DNA from: Streptosporangiales bacterium
GTDB taxonomy: Bacteria > Actinomycetota > Actinomycetes > Streptosporangiales > WHSR01
Direction of reading: 5' to 3'
Length of the DNA stretch: 64,000 nt
Assembly: GCA_009379995.1 (NCBI GenBank)
Contig: WHSR01000015.1
Span: forward strand, 1-64,000
Shown piece after piece: positions 17,504 through 25,487 of this stretch (within the stretch, counting starts at the first letter, position 1; every line of letters begins with the position of its first letter). The notes beneath the pieces are model-generated. The model was not told the DNA's origin. It saw nothing but the letters and a program-made list of their open reading frames with translations, and searched no databases. A program made the translations under genes and the position numbers.

Positions 17504-18666
17504 TGGGCCACCCCGGCGAGCGCCAGGTAGTGGCGCATGCGGGATGCTGCCAGCTCGGGATCGACCAGCAGCCCGGCCCGGTCGGCCAGCTCGAACAGCT
17601 CGACCAGGTGCAGCGTGGACCGCCCGCTCTCCAGGCCGCCGACCATGCGGAAGTGGGTCTGGTGCCCGGCGAGCCAGGCGAGGAAGGTGATCCCCGTCTT
17701 GTAGTAGTACGTGGGCGTGCCGAACATGTGGCGGGCGAGCGGCACGGTCGGGGCGAGTATCTCGTCGTACCCGTCGAGGTCGCCGGCATCGAGGGCGGAC
17801 AGCGCCGCCGAGGCGGCGGGTGCTATCGCGTCGAAGATGCCGAGCAGTGCGTCGCTCCAGCCGTCGCCGTTGCCCTTGATCAGCTCCGGGTAGCCGAAGT
17901 CGTCGCCGGTGTAGAGCCGCACCCCGGGCGGCAGGCGGCGCCGCAGCTTCACCTCGCGCTCGGCGTCCAGCAGCGACACCTTGATCCCGTCGACCTTGTC
18001 GGCGTGGTCGCCGATGATGGTGAGGCAGTGCTCGGCGGCCGTGTCCAGGTCGTCGGATCCCCAGTAGCCGGCGAGGGCGGGGTCGAACATCGGCCCGAGC
18101 CAGTGCAGCACGACGGGCTCGCGCACCTGCGCCAGCAGCCGGCCGTACACGTGGACGTAGTCGCCCGGTCCGGAGGCGATCGCGGCCAGCTGGCGGCTCG
18201 CCATCAGCACCGCCCGCGCGCCGGCCTCCTCGATCACGCCGAGCTGCTCCTCGTAGGCGGCGACCACCTCCGCCAGCGAGGAGGCACGCGGCGGCAGTTG
18301 GTCGGTGCCGGCGCCGCATACCAGCGGTCCGCCCCCTGTCGAAAGCGACTCGGCGGCGGTACGCCGGATCAGTTCGTAGGTCGTCGCGGGGTCGAGGCCC
18401 ATGCCGCGCTGCGCGGTGTCCATCGCCTCCGCCACCCCGAGCCCGTACGACCACAGGTGGCGGCGGAAGGCGAGGGTGGCCTCCCAGTCCAGCGCCGCCG
18501 GGCTGCCCGGCGTGTTGTCAGCGAGTGGGTCGGCGACGACGTGCACAGCGGCGTACGCTGTCCGGCTCTGCGGCCGACGGCCGGGCGTCGGGTACGGCCG
18601 GGGCGCGCCGAGCTGGTACGGGGCGAGCGAACCGTCCGGCCGGGGCAGTCTCAGCGTGGTGCTCAT
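17500..18666 (-). CDS. DUF993 family protein
   Basis: A 388-residue protein of a family annotated DUF993, related to dihydrodipicolinate-synthase-like TIM barrels. Recognisable segments are TFAFRRHLW-like ATLAFRRHLWSYGLGVAEAM near residue 70 and HWLGPMFDPALAGYWGSDDL near residue 200, followed by KVDGIKVSLLDAEREV, which holds a candidate Schiff-base lysine (GIKVS). The function is not known. It is always tempting to link it to the flanking Gfo/Idh and isomerase genes, which overlap or abut it here. Confidence 0.75.
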   Translation of the reverse strand: MSTTLRLPRPDGSLAPYQLGAPRPYPTPGRRPQSRTAYAAVHVVADPLADNTPGSPAALDWEATLAFRRHLWSYGLGVAEAMDTAQRGMGLDPATTYELIRRTAAESLSTGGGPLVCGAGTDQLPPRASSLAEVVAAYEEQLGVIEEAGARAVLMASRQLAAIASGPGDYVHVYGRLLAQVREPVVLHWLGPMFDPALAGYWGSDDLDTAAEHCLTIIGDHADKVDGIKVSLLDAEREVKLRRRLPPGVRLYTGDDFGYPELIKGNGDGWSDALLGIFDAIAPAASAALSALDAGDLDGYDEILAPTVPLARHMFGTPTYYYKTGITFLAWLAGHQTHFRMVGGLESGRSTLHLVELFELADRAGLLVDPELAASRMRHYLALAGVAQ

Positions 18667-18682
18667 CAGCCTCCTCCGGTGC

Positions 18683-19846
18683 CTACAGGGTCAGCTCGTC
18701 GATCTCGACGCGGCGGCCCTCCCGCCACGACCTGAGACCCGACTCGGCGAGCTGCACGCCCTTGGCGCCGGACAGGAAGTCCCAGGGGAACGGGGCGGCC
18801 GGGTCCCCGGGCGCGACCACATGCCGCAGGAAGTGCTCCCATTGCGTCCGGAAGGCGTTGCCGAACTCGGCGTTGTCGGGCACCTCGGCCCATCCGGCGC
18901 GGAAGTCCTCGGTCGCGGGGACGTCGGGGTTCCACACCGGTCGGGGGGTCATCGAGCGGTGCTGCACCCGGCACCGCCGCAGCCCCGCCACGGCGCTGCC
19001 CTCGGTGCCGTCGACCTGGAACTCGACCAGCTCGTCGCGGAACACCCGTACGCACCACGAGGAGTTGACCTGGGCGATGACCCCGTCGTCCAGCTCGAAG
19101 ATCGCGTACGCCGCGTCGTCGGCGGTGGCGGGGTACGGCGTGCCGGTCTCGTCCACGCGTTCCGGGATGTGCGTCGCGCCGACGCACTGGACGGAGCGGG
19201 CGGGTCCGACGAGGTACGACAGCACGTACTGCCAGTGGCAGAGCATGTCGAGGATGATCCCGCCGCCGTCCTCGGCGCGGTAGTTCCATGAGGGCCGCTG
19301 GGCGTCCTGCCAGTCACCCTCGAAGACCCAGTAGCCGAACTCGCCGCGTACCGACAGGATCCGGCCGAAGAAGCCGCCCTCGATCAAGCGCCTCAGCTTG
19401 CGCAGCCCGGGCAGAAAGATCTTGTCGTGCACCACGCCGTTCCCGATGCCGGCCTCGCGGGCCAGCCGGGCCAGCTCCAGTGCCTTATCCACGGTCTCGG
19501 CCAGCGGCTTTTCGGTGTAGACGTGCTTGCCGGCGTCGATGGCCCGCCGGATCGTCTTCTCCCGCAGCGAGGTGACCTGGGCGTCGAAGTAGATCTCGGC
19601 GTCCGGGGCGGCCAGTGCCTCGTCAAGGTCGGTCGTCCAGCGCCGCAGGCCGTGTCGGGCCGCGATCTCGGCGAGCTTGCCGGCGTTGCGCCCGACCAGG
19701 ATCGGCTCCGGCCAGATCACCGTGTCGTCCCCGGCCGGCAGGCCGCCGTCCTCCTGGATGGCGAGGATCGACCGGAGCAGGTGCTGGCGGTAGCCCATTC
19801 GCCCGGTGACCCCGTTCATCACCACGCCAACGGATCGCTTCTCCAA
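18683..19846 (-). CDS. Gfo/Idh/MocA-family oxidoreductase
   Basis: A 387-residue NAD(P)-dependent sugar/inositol-type dehydrogenase. The nucleotide-binding N-terminus reads VGVVMNGVTGRMGYRQ, EKP of the catalytic motif is in YTEKPLAETVDKAL, and the second domain starts near VHDKIFLPGL. A TTG at 19846 with GGAGG nine bases upstream is preferred; the frame is open to 19915 but that stretch covers the operator. It is the first gene of a three-gene operon and probably under control of the LacI-type operator at 19871-19886. Confidence 0.85.
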   Translation of the reverse strand: MEKRSVGVVMNGVTGRMGYRQHLLRSILAIQEDGGLPAGDDTVIWPEPILVGRNAGKLAEIAARHGLRRWTTDLDEALAAPDAEIYFDAQVTSLREKTIRRAIDAGKHVYTEKPLAETVDKALELARLAREAGIGNGVVHDKIFLPGLRKLRRLIEGGFFGRILSVRGEFGYWVFEGDWQDAQRPSWNYRAEDGGGIILDMLCHWQYVLSYLVGPARSVQCVGATHIPERVDETGTPYPATADDAAYAIFELDDGVIAQVNSSWCVRVFRDELVEFQVDGTEGSAVAGLRRCRVQHRSMTPRPVWNPDVPATEDFRAGWAEVPDNAEFGNAFRTQWEHFLRHVVAPGDPAAPFPWDFLSGAKGVQLAESGLRSWREGRRVEIDELTL

Positions 19847-19870
19847 CGTGACGCTCCTCCCTCCCGGTCC

Positions 19871-19886
19871 GAGAAAACGCTTTCTC
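19871..19886. promoter_or_regulatory. LacI-type operator upstream of the Gfo/Idh operon
   Basis: GAGAAAACGCTTTCTC has perfect 6-base arms (GAGAAA/TTTCTC) around a CG-containing centre, the usual LacI/GalR operator form. It lies about 25 bases upstream of the TTG start of the minus-strand operon and about 95 bases upstream of the plus-strand monooxygenase. A near match occurs in the leader of the LacI gene at 26539. Confidence 0.7.
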
Positions 19887-19979
19887 ACGCTAGGGCAAAG
19901 GGCACTTCTCGGCAAGGTCGGGTTATCCTGGAGAAGTCATATCTCAACTAATGCTGAATTACTGCTTCCGGGGGCGGCC

Positions 19980-21239
19980 ATGGAACGGACGACATGTTGC
20001 GTCGTCGGCGGCGGACCTGCGGGGATGGTTTGCGGCCTTCTGCTCGCCAGGGCCGGTGTCGACGTGACCGTACTGGAGAAGCACGGGGACTTTCTGCGCG
20101 ACTTCCGTGGCGACACCGTGCACCCCACCACCATCGAGCTGCTGGATGACCTTGGGCTGGGCGAGGAGTTCGCCCGGCTCCCGCAGAGCCGGCTTGAGCA
20201 GGTGTTGGTGCCGACGCGTGGCCGAATCCTGCGGGTGGGCAACATGCGGGCGTTGCCGGGGAAGTACAAGTACGTCGCGATGGTGCCGCAATGGGATTTC
20301 CTCGACCTGCTGGCCGTCGCGGGCAGCGCCGAGTCGCATTTCACCCTGCGGATGAACACCGAGGCCACCGGCCTGATCCCGGAAGACGGCAAGGTCGGGG
20401 GTGTGGAGTATCGGGTCCGGGACGGCCGCGACGGGGTGCACGGCCGGCTCCACGCCGACCTTGTGGTGGCCTGCGACGGCCGTCACTCGATCCTGCGGGC
20501 GGCGGCCGCGCTGCCGACCAGGGAGTGGCGGACGCCGATGGACGTGTGGTGGTTCAGGCTGCCCCGCCGCGACTCCGATCCACGAGGACTGCTCCCGGTG
20601 ATCACCAGAGGTCGCCCGATGATCATGATCGATCGGGGTGACTACTGGCAGTGCGCCACGATCATCCGCAAGGGCAGCGACGCAGAGTATCGCCAGAGGC
20701 CGATCTCCGAACTGCTCGACACGATCGCTGAGGCCGTACCGTGGCTGGCCGACCGGGCCGACGCGCTGCGATCGTGGGACGAGGTGAAGCTGCTCGACGT
20801 ACGGCTCGACAGGTTGCGTCGCTGGCACACCGACGGCCTGCTGTGCATCGGCGACGCGGCGCACGCGATGTCACCCGTCGGGGGGGTCGGCATCAACCTC
20901 GCCGTACAGGACGCGGTCGCCGCGGCCCGGCTGCTCGCGACGCCGCTGCGGCGTGGCGCTGTTACCGCCGCGGACCTGGCCAAGGTACGGCGCCGGCGGT
21001 TGCCGGCCACCGTGCTTATCCAGGGGATGCAGCGGTTCCTGCATCCGGCCGCGCTGCGGCCCGCGCTCGAGGGCAGAATCGAGGTGGTACGGGCGGCCAA
21101 ACCGCCGAAGATGATACGGGTCGTGACGCGTGTGCCGTGGCTGCAGCGGATACCCGCGTACCTCGTCGCCAGGGGCGTACGACCGGAACGGGCCCCCGAG
21201 TTCGCCCGCCGCGCACCGATCAGTTCGGGACTCGGGTGA
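19980..21239 (+). CDS. FAD-dependent monooxygenase, group A flavoprotein
   Basis: A 419-residue flavin hydroxylase. The Rossmann motif is CVVGGGPAGMVCG at residues 6-18, the DG motif VVACDGRHSILR, and the GD motif LCIGDAAHAMSPVGGVGIN. The start ATG at 19980 gives the motif its usual N-terminal position; the longer ORF from 19806 is read through the divergent promoter region. It should hydroxylate an aromatic or polyketide-like substrate with NAD(P)H. Its 3' end overlaps the convergent methyltransferase gene by 20 bases. The partner pathway is not clear. Confidence 0.88.
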   Translation: MERTTCCVVGGGPAGMVCGLLLARAGVDVTVLEKHGDFLRDFRGDTVHPTTIELLDDLGLGEEFARLPQSRLEQVLVPTRGRILRVGNMRALPGKYKYVAMVPQWDFLDLLAVAGSAESHFTLRMNTEATGLIPEDGKVGGVEYRVRDGRDGVHGRLHADLVVACDGRHSILRAAAALPTREWRTPMDVWWFRLPRRDSDPRGLLPVITRGRPMIMIDRGDYWQCATIIRKGSDAEYRQRPISELLDTIAEAVPWLADRADALRSWDEVKLLDVRLDRLRRWHTDGLLCIGDAAHAMSPVGGVGINLAVQDAVAAARLLATPLRRGAVTAADLAKVRRRRLPATVLIQGMQRFLHPAALRPALEGRIEVVRAAKPPKMIRVVTRVPWLQRIPAYLVARGVRPERAPEFARRAPISSGLG

Positions 21240-22035
21240 CGGCGAGGAGGTGGCTGCTCAGGCCGAGCAGGGTGGGCTCGCTTTCGATGACCCGGGCGGC
21301 GCGCAGGATGACCTCCCGATCGGCGGGGGCACGCCAGCGGTCGGCCAGGTGCGACAGCCAGCCGGCAAGCCCTTCGATACCTACCACTTCGATCACCTGA
21401 AGATCGGCCTGGATGCACTCGTCGCGCAGCTCGTCGGGGTGGTGGAAGTAGGCGGTGGTGAACCAGTGCGGACGATTGCTCGGATTGCGGTGCTGTCCGG
21501 TGGCCAGGTCCGCCTCCGCGATGGCCCGAAACTCCGCGTCGAACAGGAACCCGCGGGCCAGCCCGACGAAGAGGGAGGCGAAGCGGGAGATCGCCGCGAC
21601 GAAGATCAGCCCGTCCGGCCGTACCGCACGGCCGGCCTCCCGCAACGCCGCGAGCCGATCGGAACGATCAGTGAGGTGGTAGAGCGGCCCCAACACCAGC
21701 GCGGCGTCGAAGCTGGCGTCCGCCACCGGCAGCGCCCGGGCATCGCCGATGGACGCGACGATCGCGGGCGTTCTCGCCGCGAGTTCCTGGGCCGCCCGTA
21801 CGTGCTCGGGCACCACGTCGAACAGCACGACACGATGCCCGTCGACAGCCAGCCAGGCGGCGTGGACCCCGGTCGCTCCGCCGACGTCGAGGACGCGCAG
21901 CGGCCCCGCCGGCAGATGCCGCCGCACGATCTCCTGGGTGCGAAGCAGTTCGAGCTCGCCGTAACCGTCGGTGATGCGAGCGCCCTCGTCGATCGACCGA
22001 TAGTGCTGGAGTATCTCGGCCGGGATGTGGGTCAT
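21220..22035 (-). CDS. SAM-dependent class I methyltransferase
   Basis: A 271-residue methyltransferase. Motif I is VLDVGGATGVHAAWLA, the acidic residue of motif II is in VVLFDVVPEHV, and motif IV-like ALVLGPLYHLTDR follows. The C-terminal part SHLLAVTRVPN ends in the overlap with the flavin monooxygenase. The ATG start lies near 22035. The substrate is unknown; small-molecule methylation is the most common role of this subfamily. Confidence 0.85.
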   Translation of the reverse strand: MTHIPAEILQHYRSIDEGARITDGYGELELLRTQEIVRRHLPAGPLRVLDVGGATGVHAAWLAVDGHRVVLFDVVPEHVRAAQELAARTPAIVASIGDARALPVADASFDAALVLGPLYHLTDRSDRLAALREAGRAVRPDGLIFVAAISRFASLFVGLARGFLFDAEFRAIAEADLATGQHRNPSNRPHWFTTAYFHHPDELRDECIQADLQVIEVVGIEGLAGWLSHLADRWRAPADREVILRAARVIESEPTLLGLSSHLLAVTRVPN

Positions 22036-22262
22036 GCGGGACGACAGTACGGCTCCCGCCGTTGGCCACGCACCTGCATATTCTTGCGACCATGAACCTC
22101 ACGGAGATTCCTGACTTGGCTCACGATCGCGGGTTCTGGCTGAGCGTAGGCCGTTGACCTGTGGCTTCGTCGCAGAGGCTGGGTGGGTGTGCGCACTAAG
22201 CGAGCGTCTTTAGGCTGTCGGCGTGGCCCCGTGTCCTCCGAACTCTTCGCGCCAAGCTGTTA
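22036..22262. other. Intergenic, no feature seen
   Basis: About 230 bases between the methyltransferase and the second candidate immunity gene. I see no ORF with coding character, no tRNA-like cloverleaf and no strong hairpin. Confidence 0.6.
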
Positions 22263-22478
22263 TCACCGCATGGCCTGTTCTTCGCTGATCTCTACGAAAT
22301 CCCCATCCGTGTGGCCGAGCCAGTAACGGCGAAGGAACTCCGTCGGATGCCACTGCAGGTCCCGGCGGAGCGCCTCATCGGTAGGAACCGGCTCGGTGTG
22401 GATCCGCCGCATAAGACCGGCCGGGTTCTCTGGAGGATGGGTGTCGGTTATGCGTGCATAGTAGGTGATCTTCGGCAT
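22263..22478 (-). CDS. Candidate immunity protein 2 (paralogue of the 22632-22964 gene)
   Basis: A 71-residue protein. It aligns with the gene at 22632-22964 along its whole length: KITYY at the start, GLMRRI versus GLLRRRI, W-PTEF (WHPTEFLRRYWLGHTDGDF versus WEPTEFFKLYRLGHDDDQY), then EISEEQA versus EITEEEA. The ATG is preceded by AGGAGGA. It lies 45 bases after a short remnant of a toxin tail, matching the toxin-immunity order next door. It stops about 30 residues earlier than its paralogue. The immunity role is inferred only from context. Confidence 0.6.
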   Translation of the reverse strand: MPKITYYARITDTHPPENPAGLMRRIHTEPVPTDEALRRDLQWHPTEFLRRYWLGHTDGDFVEISEEQAMR

Positions 22479-22519
22479 GGAAACGTCCTCCTAGCTGGGT
22501 CGCCGCAGGTCCTGTGCTC

Positions 22520-22600
22520 TTGTGGGGTACTGACCCTGTCGAAGATCTCTCGTTGCTGCCTCTCCAGACGCGCTACCTCACCAGCGGAGGTTCCGAGGAG
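22520..22600 (-). pseudogene. Remnant of a second toxin C-terminus (orphan cassette)
   Basis: Within an 84-residue frame at 22448-22702 the segment TSAGEVARLERQQREIFDRV is similar to the tail of the toxin at 22988-24583 (SDPAEIARLEAEQAKIFRRV). It starts just after the stop of immunity gene 1 and ends shortly before the ATG of immunity gene 2. Only the last about 25 codons of the toxin domain remain; no start or catalytic motifs are left. The arrangement matches the orphan toxin/immunity cassettes of polymorphic-toxin loci. Confidence 0.65.
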
Positions 22601-22631
22601 TTGAGGCCATTCTGGCTTGCGAGCAGGTGGT

Positions 22632-22964
22632 TCAGTCAGTAGCTTCTTTGGAGCTGTCGGAGCGATCGGCTTCGGATGGGGACCGATAGAACTTGACCAC
22701 ATCGCGTAGTTCTGGGTGCTGTCGAAACTTCTCCTCAGTACGAGCGATGAACGCCTGTGCTTCTTCCTCGGTTATTTCTTCGTATTGGTCGTCGTCGTGG
22801 CCGAGTCGGTACAGCTTGAAGAACTCGGTAGGTTCCCACCTGAGCTCCCGCGTGAACTCCTCCTCGTGGACGACGCCGTCGACGATGCGTCGGCGCAACA
22901 GCCCTTTCGGCTTCTTCAGCTTGTCGTCCCAACTTCGTATGAAGTAGTAGGTAATCTTCTCCAC
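22632..22964 (-). CDS. Candidate immunity protein 1
   Basis: A 110-residue acidic protein with GTG start and GGGAGG upstream. It reads VEKITYYFIRSWDDKLKKPK at the start, then a conserved WEPTEFFKLYRLGHDDDQY and EEITEEEAQAFI. I do not recognise a named family. It lies 23 bases after the toxin gene and has a paralogue one cassette further on, which is the position and pattern expected of an immunity protein. Direct evidence of binding is lacking. Confidence 0.65.
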   Translation of the reverse strand: MEKITYYFIRSWDDKLKKPKGLLRRRIVDGVVHEEEFTRELRWEPTEFFKLYRLGHDDDQYEEITEEEAQAFIARTEEKFRQHPELRDVVKFYRSPSEADRSDSSKEATD

Positions 22965-22987
22965 CAGCTATCCACCTCCCTCGCCGA

Positions 22988-24583
22988 CTAGTCGAGACTT
23001 ATCGAATCCACATCAGGTGGAACCTCCACCCGACGGAATATCTTTGCCTGCTCCGCTTCCAGCCTAGCGATCTCGGCAGGGTCCGATGCGACCCGCTGCG
23101 CCTGGTACAGTTTGCGAGACGCGTCTTTCGCAGCAAAGCTTTGTGGTGTGTGGAACTGCAGTTCGAACACCTGGCCGGTCTCTGAGTCCTGCCAGGCGGT
23201 GTTGAGACCCTTATAACCCTCCGGATTTCCCCAAGCACGCCCCGGATCGGGGAACTTGACGTTCTCGAACCCGCGTGCCTGGAGCTCACGAACGGCGTGC
23301 TGTACGGCGCTGGCGTAGTGGTCCGGTGGTGTCGCCATGGTGTAGCGTACTGCGTCTTTGATATCACTCACCGCCTCGTCTGGAGTCAGGTCACTGTCCG
23401 GCCTCAGTTCCGAGGCGATCTTTCGCTTCAGCGATTCCTCGCCCTTCAGACTCTTTTCCAGCCCTTCCGGATATGAGTGTCCGCTTTCCTTGATGACGGA
23501 CTGGACCTCGCGGGTGATGCGGGGCTGGGCTTCGGTGGCCTGGTGCATGATGCGCTCCACGGCCGCGTTGACATCGGGGTCCAGGTGGAACTGGACTCCG
23601 TGCTCCTCACCGATCCAGCTTCCGTCAGGCTGGTTGCCGAGCGGTCGATCGGTGCTCAGGCGGTCGGCGGTGCGGGCGGCGTCGGCGGCTTCGTCGGTGG
23701 CCTTCCTGAATCGGTTGGCGGCGGCGCCGCCCGCGCCGGCTCCGGCGGTGGCCGCAGCCAGCAGAGCTTCGGGTCCGAGGCGTCCGAAGGCGCGGGCGGG
23801 GTCGGTTTTCCAGGTGTCCAAGTCGATGATGGCCTTGCCGAACTCCACAGGATGCTGGGCGCCCCAGATCAGCCCGCTGGCGAGGCTGGTGCTGTGCTCG
23901 ATGTATCCGGCCGGGTCGATCATTGCGTACTGGGGTTGCACCTTCAGGGCGAACTCGCCCAGCTCCACGGTGGCTTCGCCGAATCCGGTCCAGAAGCTCT
24001 TGGTGCCCTCCCAGTAGGCGCGGATGTTGTCCCCGACGAAGCTGCGGGTGTCCGGGGCTTGGCCAGCGCCCTCGTTGAGCACGGCCGCGGTGGTGGCGGC
24101 GACGTCTTCGACCTGGGCGACGGCGTTCTCCAGAAGACGCTGGGCTTCGGCCATGGTGCCTTCGCCGGGGCTGGTGGCCGATGGGCGCGGGCCGGGATCG
24201 CCGCCAGCCTGGACCGCCTGGTTGTAGGCGTTGATTTGCTGCTGCCAGGCGGCGTGCTGCTGTTCGGCTTGCTGGGCGAGTTCGATGGACCGCTGGGCCT
24301 GTTGCTGTCCGTTGCGTAGCGCCTCGGCGTAGTCCTGCAGCGCGCCCGAAGCGGACACGAACGCCTCCACGCCACGTTCCAGCTTGTCTGGCAGCTCGGC
24401 GAGCTTGGCGCGGAACTGATCGGCCGCATCGCCGGACCACCGGTCGTCGTTCACGTTGCGGAGCTCCTGGGCGTTCTCGGCGGCACCGGCGGCGTACTGC
24501 CGCAGCTCCTCCGCCAACCTGTCGGCCGCCGCGGGATCGCCGGGAATCAGGTCGCGCGGTGACGCGGCTGCGAGGCTGGTCAT
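22988..24583 (-). CDS. Putative WXG100-type secreted polymorphic toxin with RelA/SpoT-like C-terminal domain
   Basis: A 531-residue protein. Residues 1-125 are helical and alanine/glutamine-rich with a W49-S-G WXG motif, as in type VII secretion substrates. Residues 126-290 form a linker with a Pro/Gly patch and a hydrophobic glycine-rich segment. The C-terminal about 170 residues carry, in order, SLKRKI (384-389), SDIKDAVRY with Asp407, GYKGLNTAW (456-464) and FELQFHT with Glu474. This order and spacing match the ATP/GDP-binding, Mg-binding Asp, GYRSLH and EIQIRT elements of RelA/SpoT synthetase domains. No hydrolase domain is present. The family includes the (p)ppApp-synthetase effector Tas1 and toxSAS toxins. 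The ATG overlaps the WXG gene's stop (ATGA). Confidence 0.72.
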   Translation of the reverse strand: MTSLAAASPRDLIPGDPAAADRLAEELRQYAAGAAENAQELRNVNDDRWSGDAADQFRAKLAELPDKLERGVEAFVSASGALQDYAEALRNGQQQAQRSIELAQQAEQQHAAWQQQINAYNQAVQAGGDPGPRPSATSPGEGTMAEAQRLLENAVAQVEDVAATTAAVLNEGAGQAPDTRSFVGDNIRAYWEGTKSFWTGFGEATVELGEFALKVQPQYAMIDPAGYIEHSTSLASGLIWGAQHPVEFGKAIIDLDTWKTDPARAFGRLGPEALLAAATAGAGAGGAAANRFRKATDEAADAARTADRLSTDRPLGNQPDGSWIGEEHGVQFHLDPDVNAAVERIMHQATEAQPRITREVQSVIKESGHSYPEGLEKSLKGEESLKRKIASELRPDSDLTPDEAVSDIKDAVRYTMATPPDHYASAVQHAVRELQARGFENVKFPDPGRAWGNPEGYKGLNTAWQDSETGQVFELQFHTPQSFAAKDASRKLYQAQRVASDPAEIARLEAEQAKIFRRVEVPPDVDSISLD

Positions 24584-25002
24584 CCCAGCACGTCCCGTAT
24601 CGTGTCGATACCGTCGCGCATCGCGTCGGCGACGCCCTCAGGGTTCGGCATCGTTCTGTCGGTGAGGAAGTCCCGGGCGACCTGAGGGGCCTTCGTCAGT
24701 CCGCTGGCGAGGCTGCCCATCGCGTCGACGACACCCTGTTCCACGTCGGCATACACCTCGGCGCACGCCCGCAACCCGTCGGCCGCCCAGCTAGTGTCGT
24801 CGTCGATTAGCCGCACGCCGTAGCCCCAGCGCTCCAGGAAGCCTCGGGCCGCCTGCTGGACCGGGGGCGCCCCGAGCGTCGCCACCTCGCCGCGCAAAGC
24901 ATCGGCTCGTTGTTGCATCTGGCGGGCCAGCGTCACCGCCTCGCCCACCTCACCCGCCGTGTCCGCCAACAACCCGAGGTCAGCGTCGAAGCCCCAGCTC
25001 AT
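24580..25002 (-). CDS. WXG100-like/ESX-type helical protein
   Basis: A 140-residue, mostly helical alanine-rich protein starting MSWGFDADLGLLADTAGEV. It has RWGYGVRLIDDDTSW in the middle and an even spread of Asp/Ala. It resembles the small excreted virulence/WXG100-like components paired with type VII secretion toxins. Its stop overlaps the ATG of the toxin gene and its ATG overlaps the SseB-like gene's stop, so all three are one operon. It probably forms a complex with the toxin's N-terminus for secretion. Confidence 0.7.
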   Translation of the reverse strand: MSWGFDADLGLLADTAGEVGEAVTLARQMQQRADALRGEVATLGAPPVQQAARGFLERWGYGVRLIDDDTSWAADGLRACAEVYADVEQGVVDAMGSLASGLTKAPQVARDFLTDRTMPNPEGVADAMRDGIDTIRDVLG

Positions 25003-25430
25003 GACGATCCCCCAGACCTGACGGAAGACGATCGCGAAACATGGATCGTCGGCCGGCGCTGCCAGGCATGCCGGCGCAGCCGCAGGGCATGGTCACTGGC
25101 TGGATTCAGCAACAGGTCGTAGCCGTCCGGCAGCAGACCCAGCAGGTCGCGCCCGATGGTGGAGAACCAGTCGCAGCCCGTGCGCTGGTAGGCCGGGCGG
25201 CGGGCCGCGTACGCGGCCAGCTCCTCCATGGAGCTAAACACCGGGATAATCCCGTCACCGGGCCCACCCACCGCCAGAAAACCCGGCCGATCCGGGCGCT
25301 CGCAGAACACCGTGGCCGCGAGGAACGCCTCGAACAACTCCTCCGGCCCCGCGTCACCGCCGACGACCCTGGCGGCTAAGTCAGACAGACGCCACTTCGC
25401 CGAGACATCAGATCCATCTCCCCGTTTCAT
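24999..25430 (-). CDS. SseB-domain protein
   Basis: A 143-residue SseB N-terminal-domain protein. The core is FEAFLAATVFCERPDRPGFL, then GIIPVFSSMEELAAYA and LLGLLPDGYDLLLNP, a standard SseB pattern. I use ATG 25430; an upstream GTG at 25448 is possible, and neither has a good ribosome site. SseB-domain proteins accompany WXG100/ESX-type effectors in actinomycetes, and this gene overlaps the WXG-like gene by 4 bases. It is probably a chaperone or adaptor of the secretion unit, but its role is not known. Confidence 0.78.
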   Translation of the reverse strand: MKRGDGSDVSAKWRLSDLAARVVGGDAGPEELFEAFLAATVFCERPDRPGFLAVGGPGDGIIPVFSSMEELAAYAARRPAYQRTGCDWFSTIGRDLLGLLPDGYDLLLNPASDHALRLRRHAWQRRPTIHVSRSSSVRSGGSS

Positions 25431-25487
25431 GGGCGATACGGTAACCACACAACTACGCTCCGACTACCCCTTCAACTGAAGAGATCC

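Noticed and set aside
16661-19846. myo-Inositol catabolic operon
   Set aside because: Gfo/Idh, DUF993 and isomerase alone do not include IolB/C/D/E-type genes, so the substrate was left open.
19980-22035. Part of a polyketide biosynthetic gene cluster
   Set aside because: A flavin monooxygenase and a methyltransferase alone, converging, are not enough; no PKS, NRPS or carrier protein is in the window.
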